Of a stretch of DNA of 64,000 bases, positions 29,895 through 40,500 are shown in pieces; position 1 is the stretch's first letter, and each line of letters starts with the position of its first letter. Under the pieces are notes generated by a model, which was not told the DNA's origin, searched no databases, and worked only from the letters and a program-made list of their open reading frames with translations. The DNA is taken from the NCBI GenBank assembly GCA_947650285.1, contig CANTFL010000389.1, positions 186,001 to 250,000 on the forward strand, in the 5' to 3' direction. Both the position numbers and the translations under genes were made by a program. Source of the stretch: Hyaloperonospora brassicae (Eukaryota; Oomycota; Peronosporomycetes; Peronosporales; Peronosporaceae).

Positions 29895-32800
29895 ATGCAG
29901 CCGCAACGGGAGCGCGCAGTGACTGCGGGTAACGTGACAGACGGTGCGCTGTTGTCGTCAGCGGACGCGACCGGCCGCGAGAGTTGCCGTACCAGCGACG
30001 AGAGCAGTGACAGTGTAGCCATTCCACAGAGCAGTGCGACCTCAGCGCGTGGCCCGCGACGCAGCAAACGGACGTCGAGTCGCTCGCAGTCGTCGCCCGC
30101 GTACGCGACACGCGCAGCTGCCTCGTTGCCGGTGACAGAGAGCGTGCGTCTGGGCCGGTTCCGGTACTTGAAACCGGACGAGATTCAGAGCGGACGGCTC
30201 GCCGACTATGACTTTGCTGTGATTGTGAACCGGAAAGTAGAGCTGCCGGGGTGCGTCGCGAGGGCGATGGAGTGCTCGTGTTGCTGCGGAGGGAGCGCGT
30301 CTGCCAGCGCAGCTTCGCTGGGAGACCCGCGGACCCGCGGCTGCCTGGACAGCCTGGCCGACGCGTCGCACGAACGCTCGGGCTTTCGACGACTGTGTCG
30401 AGCCAGTTCGTACCACATCAGTGAGAGTGAAGATGAACACCGCAGGATTGTCACGGAGCTCTGCGGGCAAGGACTGGAAGTGGACATGATTGATGGTGGT
30501 GATGAAAATGGAGAGATGCACTCAGGGTACCTCATTCTGCTGGTGCGCGCACCGGATCCAGTGGTCATGTCGCTGGTGAAGCAGTTTCGCACGCACATGT
30601 GGATGGAACACGGTGCCGTCGTGGACATGGAGCACGACGTGGCCGGGCGCCGCGATGACCCGACGACTCCTGCTGAACGGATCGAGATTGTGGACTACAT
30701 TATTGAACAGCGGGCGCGATTGACGAAACATGACGTTTGGATTCACGATCTGTTTCCGATGCACAACAAGAGCGTGACAAACACACTGATTCGTCGATGG
30801 GTCGCGTCCTGGCGACTCCATGAGGTGGGTGACAAAAAGGTGTTGCTGTCACTGCGCTACAATTTCGGTGAAAAGGTGGCATACTACTTTGCGTTCCTCA
30901 AGTACTACAACACGTGGCTCGTACCGCTCGCAGCAATTGGCATTTTGCTCGAGCTTTCGCGCGGTGTAATCACCACGACAACGTACATGCGTATTCTTCC
31001 GTTTTGGGGTCTGGGCGTGTCGGTCGTATGGGGTTTCGCGTTTCTCAAGTCGTGGGAGCGCGAAAACGCGTGTATACAGTACGATTGGACAGGGAAGCTG
31101 CATGTCAAGCAAATTGAGTATCGGAACAAGCGGTTCTTTGGAGAGTCTCGAGTAAACGCGATGACTGGTGAAGCAGAATTGGTGTATCCGGCGTGGCGAC
31201 GGATGCCCAAATACTTTTGCGTCTTTTTATTCATGCTGTGCCAGATGCTGATCATGATGGTTCTCGTCGCAAGCTGGGTAACGATATATGAGATTTTGAA
31301 AGTGCGGTACAAGGAGAGCCACATTTTCTCGACACAGTGGTTTCTCATTTTGCTAGAAGGATGTGTCTTTGGCTTCTTTGTCGACGTCGTGCAGTGGAAC
31401 ATGGTGGTCACCAAGATGGGTGCTTTGTTCACACATTGGGAGAACTATCGAACCGAAGAGCAGTACGAGAAGGCATTGATTCGAAAGCTGTTTTTGCTCG
31501 ACTTTCTGAACTACTTCACTTGGTTTTTCTCGCTAGCGTTTGTGTTTGTGATTCCCGGGCTGGGCAACTTTTTGACAAATACGTTGAATCACACGTTTTT
31601 CGGCGACGCTATGAATTGTTGCTTCGGCCCGTATGTGGACCAAGATGGCTCGTGCACGATGTGTCCCGTGGGTGATAAGGACGTTGCTTGTATCGAGTGT
31701 GTCGGGTTCTTCACCTTCGATCGTCGCCACGTGGACTTGGGCGCTATGTTTGTCACTCCCATCGTGATTACACAGCTGCTGAACATACTGTTGAGGCTAC
31801 TGACACCCATTCTGGTGCGAAGACGTCGTGAAACCGCTCAGGCGCATGCTGATGCACTAGCACAGAAGCGCGTCCTCGAAGCAGGCTCCATCAAGATTTT
31901 GGGATCTCTAGACTATGCAGACCAGAAGGCGTCCCAATTCGACAACAAGTCCAGTTCGCGGTATCTCGAGTACACCCCTTCGGAGATTGAGGTTCTCAAC
32001 AAGAAGGCTCGTGAGATTCTGTTCGACAGCGAGCAAGATACTTACGATCCGTACGACGACTTCCACGTGCTAACGGTGCAGTTTGCTTTCACCGTCATGT
32101 TCTCAATGCTGTGGCCGTTGATGCCGTTTGCTTGCTTCCTGATAAACAGCATCAAGGGCCGCACGGATGGGTACCGACTATGCAAGACGCTCAAACGTCC
32201 GATTCCACGACGCGCCAACGGCATTGGCGCTTGGAACGGTATCCTTACCACTTATGCGTACATCGCGGTCATCGTGAACGTATTACTGATCTGCATCTCG
32301 ACTGGTGTGCTGGAGTTTTTTGACGCAACGTGCGTGGCCGATATCCGACACCAGCTCGAAAAGCAGGGAAAAAGTCTCGACGACTTTACATTCGGTCCAG
32401 ACTTTGGCTGTATCCATATCGCATGGCGCCTTCTGTTTATTCTTCTGTTGGAGCACTTGTTTGTGGCAATAGCCTATGCGAGCACGCGGCGCGTTCCTGG
32501 CATCCCCAGCTGGATCAGAGATGTTATGAATGTGAGAGAAACCAAGTTTAAGAAGCTGTTGCGTGAGCACGAGCTGGAGTTGTTTCCTCCAACTAGTGGG
32601 AGCGACAATGAAGGAAGCAGTGGTGGTGGCATGACCGTGGGTGAGCGAAGTGAAAGAGATGAAAGCTCGGTGTCGTCTGACGAATGCCGTATGGAGATCA
32701 AGCGTCTTGTTGGTTCGCGGAGTGGAGCAACGTCTGTCGTGAGTCGAAGCACGCGTGCTTCCTCATTGCAGCAATTATCTCTGACTCCAACGGCAGCAGT

Positions 32801-32939
32801 GCCTCGTGTAGTTTCGACCGATCCGATGACACCTCTGTCGCGAGCCCCTGGCGACATGGAGTTCCCGACTAGCACTGGAGTTCGCACAGAGGCTCGTGCA
32901 AAGCTAGCACGGCAGTGGTCGGACGGTTCAGACAACTAG
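29895..32939 (+). CDS. Anoctamin (TMEM16-family) membrane protein, 1014 aa
   Basis: Family members are lipid scramblases or calcium-activated ion channels. The cytosolic N-terminal part (residues about 1-325) ends in HNKSVTNTLIRRWVASWRLHE. The anoctamin domain follows with KVAYYFAFLKYYNTWLVPL at about 328, and further membrane segments near 368, 438, 481, 535, 616, 722, 779 and 842, ten in all being usual. KSWERENACIQYDW and EYRNKRFFG match the conserved loops after segment 2. A Cys cluster (CCFGPYVDQDGSCTMCPVGD) lies in an extracellular loop. The C-terminal 150 residues are Ser-rich and cytosolic. There is no intron. Of the acidic calcium-site positions in the helix-7/8 region several are changed (see findings). 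The start is uncertain: the frame is open to 29442, and the first in-frame ATG is 29553. I prefer 29895 because earlier codons are low complexity. Confidence 0.85.
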   Translation: MQPQRERAVTAGNVTDGALLSSADATGRESCRTSDESSDSVAIPQSSATSARGPRRSKRTSSRSQSSPAYATRAAASLPVTESVRLGRFRYLKPDEIQSGRLADYDFAVIVNRKVELPGCVARAMECSCCCGGSASASAASLGDPRTRGCLDSLADASHERSGFRRLCRASSYHISESEDEHRRIVTELCGQGLEVDMIDGGDENGEMHSGYLILLVRAPDPVVMSLVKQFRTHMWMEHGAVVDMEHDVAGRRDDPTTPAERIEIVDYIIEQRARLTKHDVWIHDLFPMHNKSVTNTLIRRWVASWRLHEVGDKKVLLSLRYNFGEKVAYYFAFLKYYNTWLVPLAAIGILLELSRGVITTTTYMRILPFWGLGVSVVWGFAFLKSWERENACIQYDWTGKLHVKQIEYRNKRFFGESRVNAMTGEAELVYPAWRRMPKYFCVFLFMLCQMLIMMVLVASWVTIYEILKVRYKESHIFSTQWFLILLEGCVFGFFVDVVQWNMVVTKMGALFTHWENYRTEEQYEKALIRKLFLLDFLNYFTWFFSLAFVFVIPGLGNFLTNTLNHTFFGDAMNCCFGPYVDQDGSCTMCPVGDKDVACIECVGFFTFDRRHVDLGAMFVTPIVITQLLNILLRLLTPILVRRRRETAQAHADALAQKRVLEAGSIKILGSLDYADQKASQFDNKSSSRYLEYTPSEIEVLNKKAREILFDSEQDTYDPYDDFHVLTVQFAFTVMFSMLWPLMPFACFLINSIKGRTDGYRLCKTLKRPIPRRANGIGAWNGILTTYAYIAVIVNVLLICISTGVLEFFDATCVADIRHQLEKQGKSLDDFTFGPDFGCIHIAWRLLFILLLEHLFVAIAYASTRRVPGIPSWIRDVMNVRETKFKKLLREHELELFPPTSGSDNEGSSGGGMTVGERSERDESSVSSDECRMEIKRLVGSRSGATSVVSRSTRASSLQQLSLTPTAAVPRVVSTDPMTPLSRAPGDMEFPTSTGVRTEARAKLARQWSDGSDN

Positions 32940-34906
32940 CACTGTGCTCGAAGAAGCGTGCTTCGTAGCCGGCTGCTCATGATGACGTTTGTTGATTGCC
33001 AACGAAATGGCCACGACGTCGATCGATCACACATTGCGCGTACATCATCTGTCGCTTTATCGTTTTTTTCTCTACAACAAAGATTAGAAATACTGTACTT
33101 GTGTGCTCTGAACGAAGTACATCGTCATCGGGGCATGGACCGAATCGCTACCCACGCCTGACATGGAGCAAGCCAAGCTTGTCCTGGCGAAGGTGGATAC
33201 CATTCATCGGCTATAGCGCCGCTTTGGATCGACATCGATACGAAAACGTGATGGAACGTCATTTAGCGGATATTGTATGGAATGACCTCGCGATACTCCT
33301 CGGGCGCTCGCTACGATAGCTAGTAGGTGGTATCGATAGAGGTTCCCGCTTGCGCGTTAGCCACGTGGTCTTTTCTATCGTCTAATTTGAGCACGTCCGT
33401 TACGAGAAGCTCCAGGTCGAAGCTGCGTATAGGATTGATGAGGTCGCTGGCGAGCGGCAGCAATGGGTTGTTCATGACTTTGGCCTCCTTGTCTATCGAC
33501 GACATATCTCACCGGGACCCAGGCTATCACCCGAGAAGCCGACAAGCGCATTGCTGGCTAAACATGAAGGCAAATGAGCCTTGGCATCAGCTGCTTCCAT
33601 GTTCTACAATAACCAGCACAAAGAATGACGGGGACGTGGTGAAAAGTGCTGAGCTGGACACAAAGGATGGCAGGTCTAGCGGGGGGATGCATGCAGTAGC
33701 TCCCAGGAATGTCAAATCGCGCGGTGCGTGTATCGTTATCGACATTGAGACACTGGGAATCTTCGCGCTCACTTTACGGATCGCAACAGACACTATGTTC
33801 TCAGCCGTTACCTCGTTCGTGAAGGTTCTCTACTTTGCGCTAGTAGAGCCGCCTCATTGGTGCCGTAAACAAGTGTGCGAACCAAAGAAGGCGTTCGTCA
33901 CAGCTCGACTAGATGCAATTACGGACACAACATCGCTTGTGTTCCCTTTTGTTACGATTAGTATCGTCGACACAGTATGCCGACTATGACCTCCTACCTT
34001 TCACGAAAGCATGCACAAAAGTCGCATGGCGTACCACGCTGCCGTCGCACTTGGTATCTAGACGTCGCCATTGTCTAAAGAAGCAGTACGATCGTCGCTA
34101 CGTCGCCGAATACGCAACGAAGCCATAGAGTATATGTGTCGTTGGTTCTGCAGACGTGTATGATGAAACCAGTAAATCACGTAAAACGTTCATGATTGTG
34201 ACTGCCACAGGAAGTCTCTACAACGCCGAAACGTCTCGTCAGGTACCAGCACCCGACACATCAAGACCTTCCTCCCGCAGCACAGTATGCTATTTGCACG
34301 GCGTATATCACTGGCCAGACAGAGGTAACCAGCCAGTGAAAAATTAAGTGCAGTCATTCTACAAAATGTATCGGAGACTTCCCCTCCGTTCAACGTACGA
34401 GAAGGCAACCGCACCACGATCGGTCCCACAATGGGCGACGAAAATGGACAGCTGAGAACATGGTGAGCACATGGCAAAGCCAGTGTCACCTTCTCTCCCG
34501 TGCATTAAGTCTCAACGTCTCTACCACGTAAGGGGCGACAGAGGCGTTGGAAACACAGACGAAGAAGTCTCTGAAAAGTCGATGTTGGCCTCATATTTAA
34601 CCGCGTAACCACGAGACAACGCCTCCAAGCTCCATCCAGAGGACGCAGCGAAAGGAAGCAGGGCTAGAAGCTGGTAAAGAGAGGCTCCCGAGCTGGAGAT
34701 TACAGACGTGGACAATTACTTATGGAGACATGTGCGTATCTCGTCGTTTGAACCCACAAGTCACATGACTGGTGCACAAGAGTCGCGTCTCTTTTTACAC
34801 GACAAAGGGTTTTTACGAATAGAAACGACACAATCAAAACAGTGCACGGAAGGAATCGTCTCGTCGACTACTACTATCTGGCCAAACAAAGTCCACCTGA
34901 TCTGAT
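32940..34906. other. Intergenic, no confident gene
   Basis: About 2 kb between the anoctamin and exonuclease genes. A 61-codon ATG ORF on the minus strand (33320-33505) has protein-like composition but no family was recognised. The 220-codon plus-strand ORF at 33327-33989 overlaps it and lacks any domain. Neither is supported enough to call. Confidence 0.4.
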
Positions 34907-36167
34907 CTACTCGCCGTATTCCAGAAGAGCGAGCTCCTTTGAATCTGGAACAGTCCTAGTGCGTCGTTTCGAGCTTGTGCCTTCGTCATCACTGTCGACA
35001 AAACACTGGGCAGTAGTACCAGACAGCAGCTCCAAAGCGTCTTTGGTCACGTCCTTTTCTTCTGGCAAAACAGGTGCCACGCCCACCAACGACTTGCTGC
35101 TCTTGGCCGTGCGTAGATACTTTTCCCACGCGTACTGCTCGTGTTTATACAGCTCTAGGGCCGCTCGCGCATCTTCAACCTGCAATATATTGCACGGTAC
35201 ACACGTGAGCCACGCACACACGTCGAGAGCAGCAGAACGTTAGGTCAGAGCTTGACACACAAACACAGGAAGATAAAACGCACCGAGTCGTGCTGTCCAC
35301 CTTGAATCTGCTTGCCGAGCACCTCTTCGGCCAAGTTCTTCAGTGACTTGGGATACAGTTTCTACGCATTGCGAGGCAAACAACCACACATCATTAGAAA
35401 GCGCTCGTTCCACCTGCTTAGCTTCTTGTACGTACTGTGCCATTGATTTTCCGACGCATGTACGGTCGGTACAAAGCGGTATCCCGAAGCAGGTGCTTCG
35501 GCGGCGTGAACATGAGCGCCTGAAAGTCGTTCTTCAATGCGTGGCCGACAACGATCTTGCCCTGCACGAGTTTGCCCACTTCTTTGATGCACTGCGCAAA
35601 CGAAATAGCATTGCGAAGCGAACTGGAGCGAATGCCGCTCACATGCGTCCGGAAATCAGTGACCTTTTCCACGGGCCGCACGTGCTTGTCGTACAGCACT
35701 TGGCCCTCGTAGTCCACGATACTGCAACGTGCAAGTACACTTGTCTTGCCCGAGAGGCCGACTCCGACCATCTCGCAGTCCATCGCGACGACTCGGGCGT
35801 TGTCCACCCATTCAGCCACCCGAGCCTTCACCCTCTTCTCCTGCTTCGCCTGCTTCACCCGCATCTTCTGGACCTTCACGTCCAAGTCATGCTTCCGGTC
35901 CGATCGAGGTCCAGGTCCACGACGCTTCTCCGTTTGCAAGATCGAGCTCTTCCGCGCTTTCCAGTTCGAGTTGGCCAGAGCCGTCGGTCTCGCTAGACGT
36001 CCTGCCTTTTCCTGTGTCTTCGGCACTGTCTTGACTGTCGACGCTTGGAGTTGCGTCACTGCTGTCTTTGCCTTCTTCCTGACGTCATGTTGCGACGCGT
36101 CGCTCGCGTTGCGATTGCGTGGTCGTGATTCTGCAGGTGCTTCCAATCGCCGCCTTTTACTTCCCAT
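34907..36167 (-). CDS. REXO4-like DEDDh 3'-5' exonuclease, 360 aa, three exons
   Basis: Probable nucleolar or nuclear RNA exonuclease (REX4/ISG20 group) acting in rRNA processing. My exons on the minus strand are 36167-35436, 35361-35284 and 35179-34907, with introns of 74 bp (GTACGT...GTAG) and 104 bp (GTGCGT...TGCAG), all phase 0. The N-terminal 120 residues are Lys/Arg-rich and basic, fitting nucleolar targeting. ExoI is DCEMVGVG (catalytic Asp and Glu, residues about 129-131). ExoII is VVGHALKNDFQAL. ExoIII spans the exon 2/3 junction (LKNLAEEVLG...GGQHDSVEDARAALEL) and supplies the His and Asp of DEDDh. The C-terminal 70 residues are variable. All catalytic residues are present. Confidence 0.87.
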
Positions 36168-37125
36168 GAGGACTGTGTCGAGTTTGACTGGTAGCGATGC
36201 AGGTCGGTTGCGTACTGAAATAGCCGTAACGGTACCACCTGTACAAAATAAACTGGGTCAGTTAATCACCCTCTTGAAAAATATCTATTTATAGAAAAGT
36301 GCACCACAAGATGAAGAATAAAAAATGTGTTTGATCCGTAAGTATTGCATACCCGGTAATGTTATGTGTATGAACCAAACACCTGACGAATAAGCGTATG
36401 GCACGAATAAACGCATGGCCGGAAATCGTCGATGCGTATCCCTGTAACACTCATTCAACCTTTTTTGCTAGATCACGCGCAATACCTTGCAAGTTGTATC
36501 GTTGACAGTAAGAATACGAGAGCAAAGAGATGCGTTGACGCTTCAGCGAAGCCTTACATGCCGTCTGTCCGATTTCTTAAAGGCCGTGTTACTTGTCTCT
36601 ATTACATCCAGCTTCAACATATCCGATCGCATCCACGCGTAGCCGTCGCCTGTGGCCGTGTTGTGAACTAGATTAGTCAGGATAAGCTTAGCGTCGATCT
36701 GTCGATGTACGATGCTGTACAAAACACATCAGAGAAATGGTTAGGGCTGCATCGACGAATGAACTATGACAGACAAAGATGGCAGTAAACCGAAGATATG
36801 ACAGGCGCTTGTTGGTACTGTTGCAGGAAACCATGCAGATGCTCGAGAATACATTAAATTGCAAGACACCTGCGCTGAACTGTAAGCCTTCGGACAGTAA
36901 TGATCGGAAAAGACGAAAAAAGTTCGACCAGCCCAATAGCGCTAATCGTTGATGGCAAAGACTGTATGGTGGCTTCATGCTCTAAAGCTACAACATTTGT
37001 ATGGGTATGACGAAAACAAATGACAGTATTTTACCAACCTGTGTCGATAACTACCTAGTTATTTGCTTTTTGCGGTGCGGATGACACATCAATCGTAGCT
37101 TCACTTGGTGTTGCGTGGTGGAGTG
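36168..37125. other. Intergenic, no gene seen
   Basis: Holds the exonuclease promoter and about 0.8 kb of AT-rich sequence without recognisable coding potential, up to the solo LTR. Confidence 0.5.
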
Positions 37126-37585
37126 TGTAACGGGGCACGCTCTTGCTCAAATAACTGAGCAAGACATTGTATTAATATTAATACAAGGGTGCGTACTCCC
37201 GACGTCACGTACACGTGGCGTTGAGGAAGCGCGAGGAATAAACAGAACTCGCAAGCTCTGTTTAAGGCGAAAGTAGAACTGTATTTGATATAGTTAATAA
37301 AACTACCTTTGTCTTAATCTAACCATATTAAAGTACAAGTTTCTATGTGGGTTTCTTGCTCAACACCCATTGCGCGCGTATAGCAGCGATTATCGGTTAA
37401 TCTGGTTGATGTATCGCGTACATCAATCAGCCAACGGAGCACCCAAAGAATGTTGTCCCTGAAGGCAACATTCGATCAACATCACCTCTTCTTGGGTGAT
37501 GTTGATTGAATATTATTAAAATAGATAATATTCAGAAATTGGTACATTCGTGCCAATTTTTATGTAACGGGCTCACCCCGTTACA
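37126..37585 (-). mobile_element. Solo LTR of a gypsy family related to the 10315-18300 element
   Basis: A 460-bp unit begins TGTAACGGGGCAC and ends CCCCGTTACA, with the 5-bp target duplication gagtg at 37121-37125 and 37586-37590. No internal element sequence flanks it, so it arose by LTR-LTR recombination. It shares the ends and hairpin order of the 391-bp LTR (hairpins at 37142-37163, 37167-37186, 37406-37426, 37448-37473, 37475-37506, 37507-37534 and 37536-37559) but differs in most arm sequences. It is in the same orientation as the intact element. Confidence 0.88.
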
Positions 37586-40500
37586 GAGTGGGCTCCTAAA
37601 AATATGCGATGAGATTCCACCCACTCACTGTGCCGGACTGTCGACTTACCGAGGAGTTATATCGACTCCCCGTATGGACCTTGACTCACCTTATGTACCC
37701 GTCGGCTGGCGAGTCGCACTCCTCGGAAGAATTGGGTGGGGATATAGATCTTGGTCTTTATAGATCGAGACATGGAAAGAAAAGTAGATATGCTCCACTC
37801 GGTGAGACAGTAGGTGGCTATTCGGTTGACCTGGTCGAGAGTAAGCTCAAGGCCAAATTCTTCAGAAATCTTGTTACCCCTTCCCTTTTCGTTGTTTTGT
37901 ATCTCAGGGGTGTCACCGTCGGAACTTTACTGTTTTCGCTACCACCGGGTAAGGGAGGCCGCTTCCGATGGCGAAAATTTAGGGAGTGCTAGTCGAGACG
38001 AAATCACAGGCCAAATATTTCCTGGAGCTCCATTCGCACTTGATTTTGCGTTGCGACTGTCTTCATCGTGAGGTCAAAGTATATCCCTTTTCCGTAATAG
38101 GCGGGCAGACTAAACAATTTCCTTACAACACGATGAAGTCGTGCTATGTATATCGCTAATGGGGTACTATTTATTGAATTCCTATCATTTTAACCTCCTC
38201 ACTTTATCCTTTTCGTATGCTCTAATTCTTTTTTTAACGGATCAGGAGTAGCTTGACTTTGAGGAACCTAGGTCTACTGATGGGGATGCGTTCGATTCTA
38301 AGGGTTCGAGGTCTACCTATAAGGGACCTAGGGCTACCGATGAGGGACTGGGCCACTAATTAGGGACCGGTCCTTCCAATGAAAGACTTTGGTCGACACC
38401 TTTCAGTGCCGTTACCGGTACCCTGGCAGTGATCTTACCTTGGCTAGTCCTGCAAGTTCTTCTCATTCAAGTGTCACTTCACCTCCGTGATCCCATTTCT
38501 CTATAATTCCCTCTTCCTGGTGTGCGGTCCCTTGTTCCTTCAATACGCTGGTCTCCAGGTCCACCACTTTTTAAAGCACGCCAGAACAGTTGCGTCTGCG
38601 TGTTTTGTCGCTACTATGGCTGTAGTTGCTTTCTTGGCCACAACTATGAACTGTAAAAGTATAATTGCAGTACATACTACGCTCGTCTAAACCCTCGTGC
38701 ACAACAGATTGTCATCTGAGAAATGCGACCGCAGCATCAATATGCAATCAGGGAGCGCAGAATGTCTATAACATCTACTATTTACTGCTTAATGTATGTT
38801 TTGTAAAGTTCACTTCGATTTTCTACCATGACAAGAACCTTTTTCCAACCGCAAACTTAACTTTGCTGGTTTGATACTCCTGGTGTCACGGGGGACACTT
38901 ACAGAGGGTCGAGTAGAACGACATTTGACAAAATCTGACGTCAGTGATGCGTGCGCACTATTGTCCGGACGGCTAGGCTGATCTCGCGGTTCAATCTGAT
39001 TCCGGTCATAGAAGAGTCATGTCTAGGAGACCTTCTTAGCTCAAAACGTCCCATTTTGCCATCTTGACGAAAATTCTGGTCGCTTTCGTGTTGGTAGAAT
39101 TGATGTAGGCGGGCGCTATACAAGCTGCAACGCATACGCAATTACAAACCTTCTTGCACGGACGAATAATCGATTTTACCGTGTTATCTTTGTGGGCAGT
39201 TGTTCGGGTGAACTCATTGGGTATCCATAATTCACTCGCTTGTTTACAAGAGCCAACTCTGTCGAAGTGATACGCAGAAGCGGTTTTCTGTATTATCGCG
39301 AGCGCCTGATGTCTTGGTTGTAAAAGGAAGACTAATTTATATCGATTAGATTAAACAAAAGGTAATTGAATATCGGCTATAATGTAATTGCGTGGATGCG
39401 ATCTTTAATTATATGCACTTAGTCAGATACGCTTTGTAGCGGAGCTACACAACTCCTTAATGGCATTGGAAGACTTAACGCTCTACGATCAACTTAAGGT
39501 TCAATGAACCCTACTCAGAGAGTCAACAAGCTCAGAGAGCTTACGGTCCCTGATCCAGGGAGACCAAACGATTTAAAAGAAGCACAGCACAGAGTGTTCA
39601 AGAGCAGCTACCTTCACAGGCGTTGCTAGATCTTACGATCAAGACGTCTCGTGAGGCACGTGTCTTATGTTGATCAAAATGGAAACTGAACTTTATCTCT
39701 GTTTATCTAAAATAACAGCTCGGAACAACGTACATGACCTAGTCACTACTGTTCTAATTAATTCCTCCTAAATCATCTCTTAATTCGGTGGCTGACACAC
39801 TTCTGCCCCTGACAATTAATACGGTGTTCGAATTTCCTTTTTAATGGAACTCCGTCCTTTGTGTACCACACATGTCATGTAACCCGTTATACACACACCT
39901 GTTGCGTAAACCCCTTAAAACGCTTGAATATAGAAAAGAATATTAACGTGAGGTTAGTCCGTGACATCATCCCGATACGCTTTGATGTTGAAGAACTTTT
40001 AGGGCGAAATCAATATCGACACGTCGAGTGTGTTACACATTCTACTAGTAATTATCACGTTATCAATCTCACCCAGTAATCCTGTAAACTAATTCATCCC
40101 GTTACACTTGCTATGCTCTTCGGACCGACCTGGTGCAAAATATATAAAGCAGTGCCTAGGCGCACCACTAGACTAAACGTATCTTTGCCTGGTGATTCAC
40201 CTGTATAAACGACCGGTGCTATAATCTAAACAGGTTCATCACGATCTTTAGGGAGCCACTTCATGGAAGTGGGTGTCGCGCGCAGAGAACGAATCGTCGA
40301 GATGGCAGGAGCGACCAGGATTTAACGTAAGCACGCTAATGTCGATCTTTTGACACTCCCCGAATTGCTGGATATCGGCGGTTTGCTTCCAGTTGAGTCG
40401 CACGTGCTGCGTTGCCTCATGTAGCACGTGCAACGGAGATAAGACCTTCCCCTTACAAGTTGTCCCCATTGAGAGGAAATTTTCGTTTAAGGTAAGGGGT

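Noticed and set aside
33327..33989. 220-codon plus-strand ORF
   Set aside because: No domain or recognisable composition; overlaps a more protein-like small ORF on the other strand. Not supported either way.
37609..37992. 127-codon ORF beside the solo LTR as a gene
   Set aside because: No recognised domain, no splice or promoter evidence; kept only as a note.
39435..39891. Possible third LTR of the TGTAAC family
   Set aside because: Start palindrome and decayed end are suggestive and the length is close to 460 bp, but internal similarity is weak and there is no target duplication.
40248..40469. Possible retroelement fragment on the minus strand
   Set aside because: Faint resemblance to spacer regions of oomycete gypsy polyproteins, from memory only; too weak to call.
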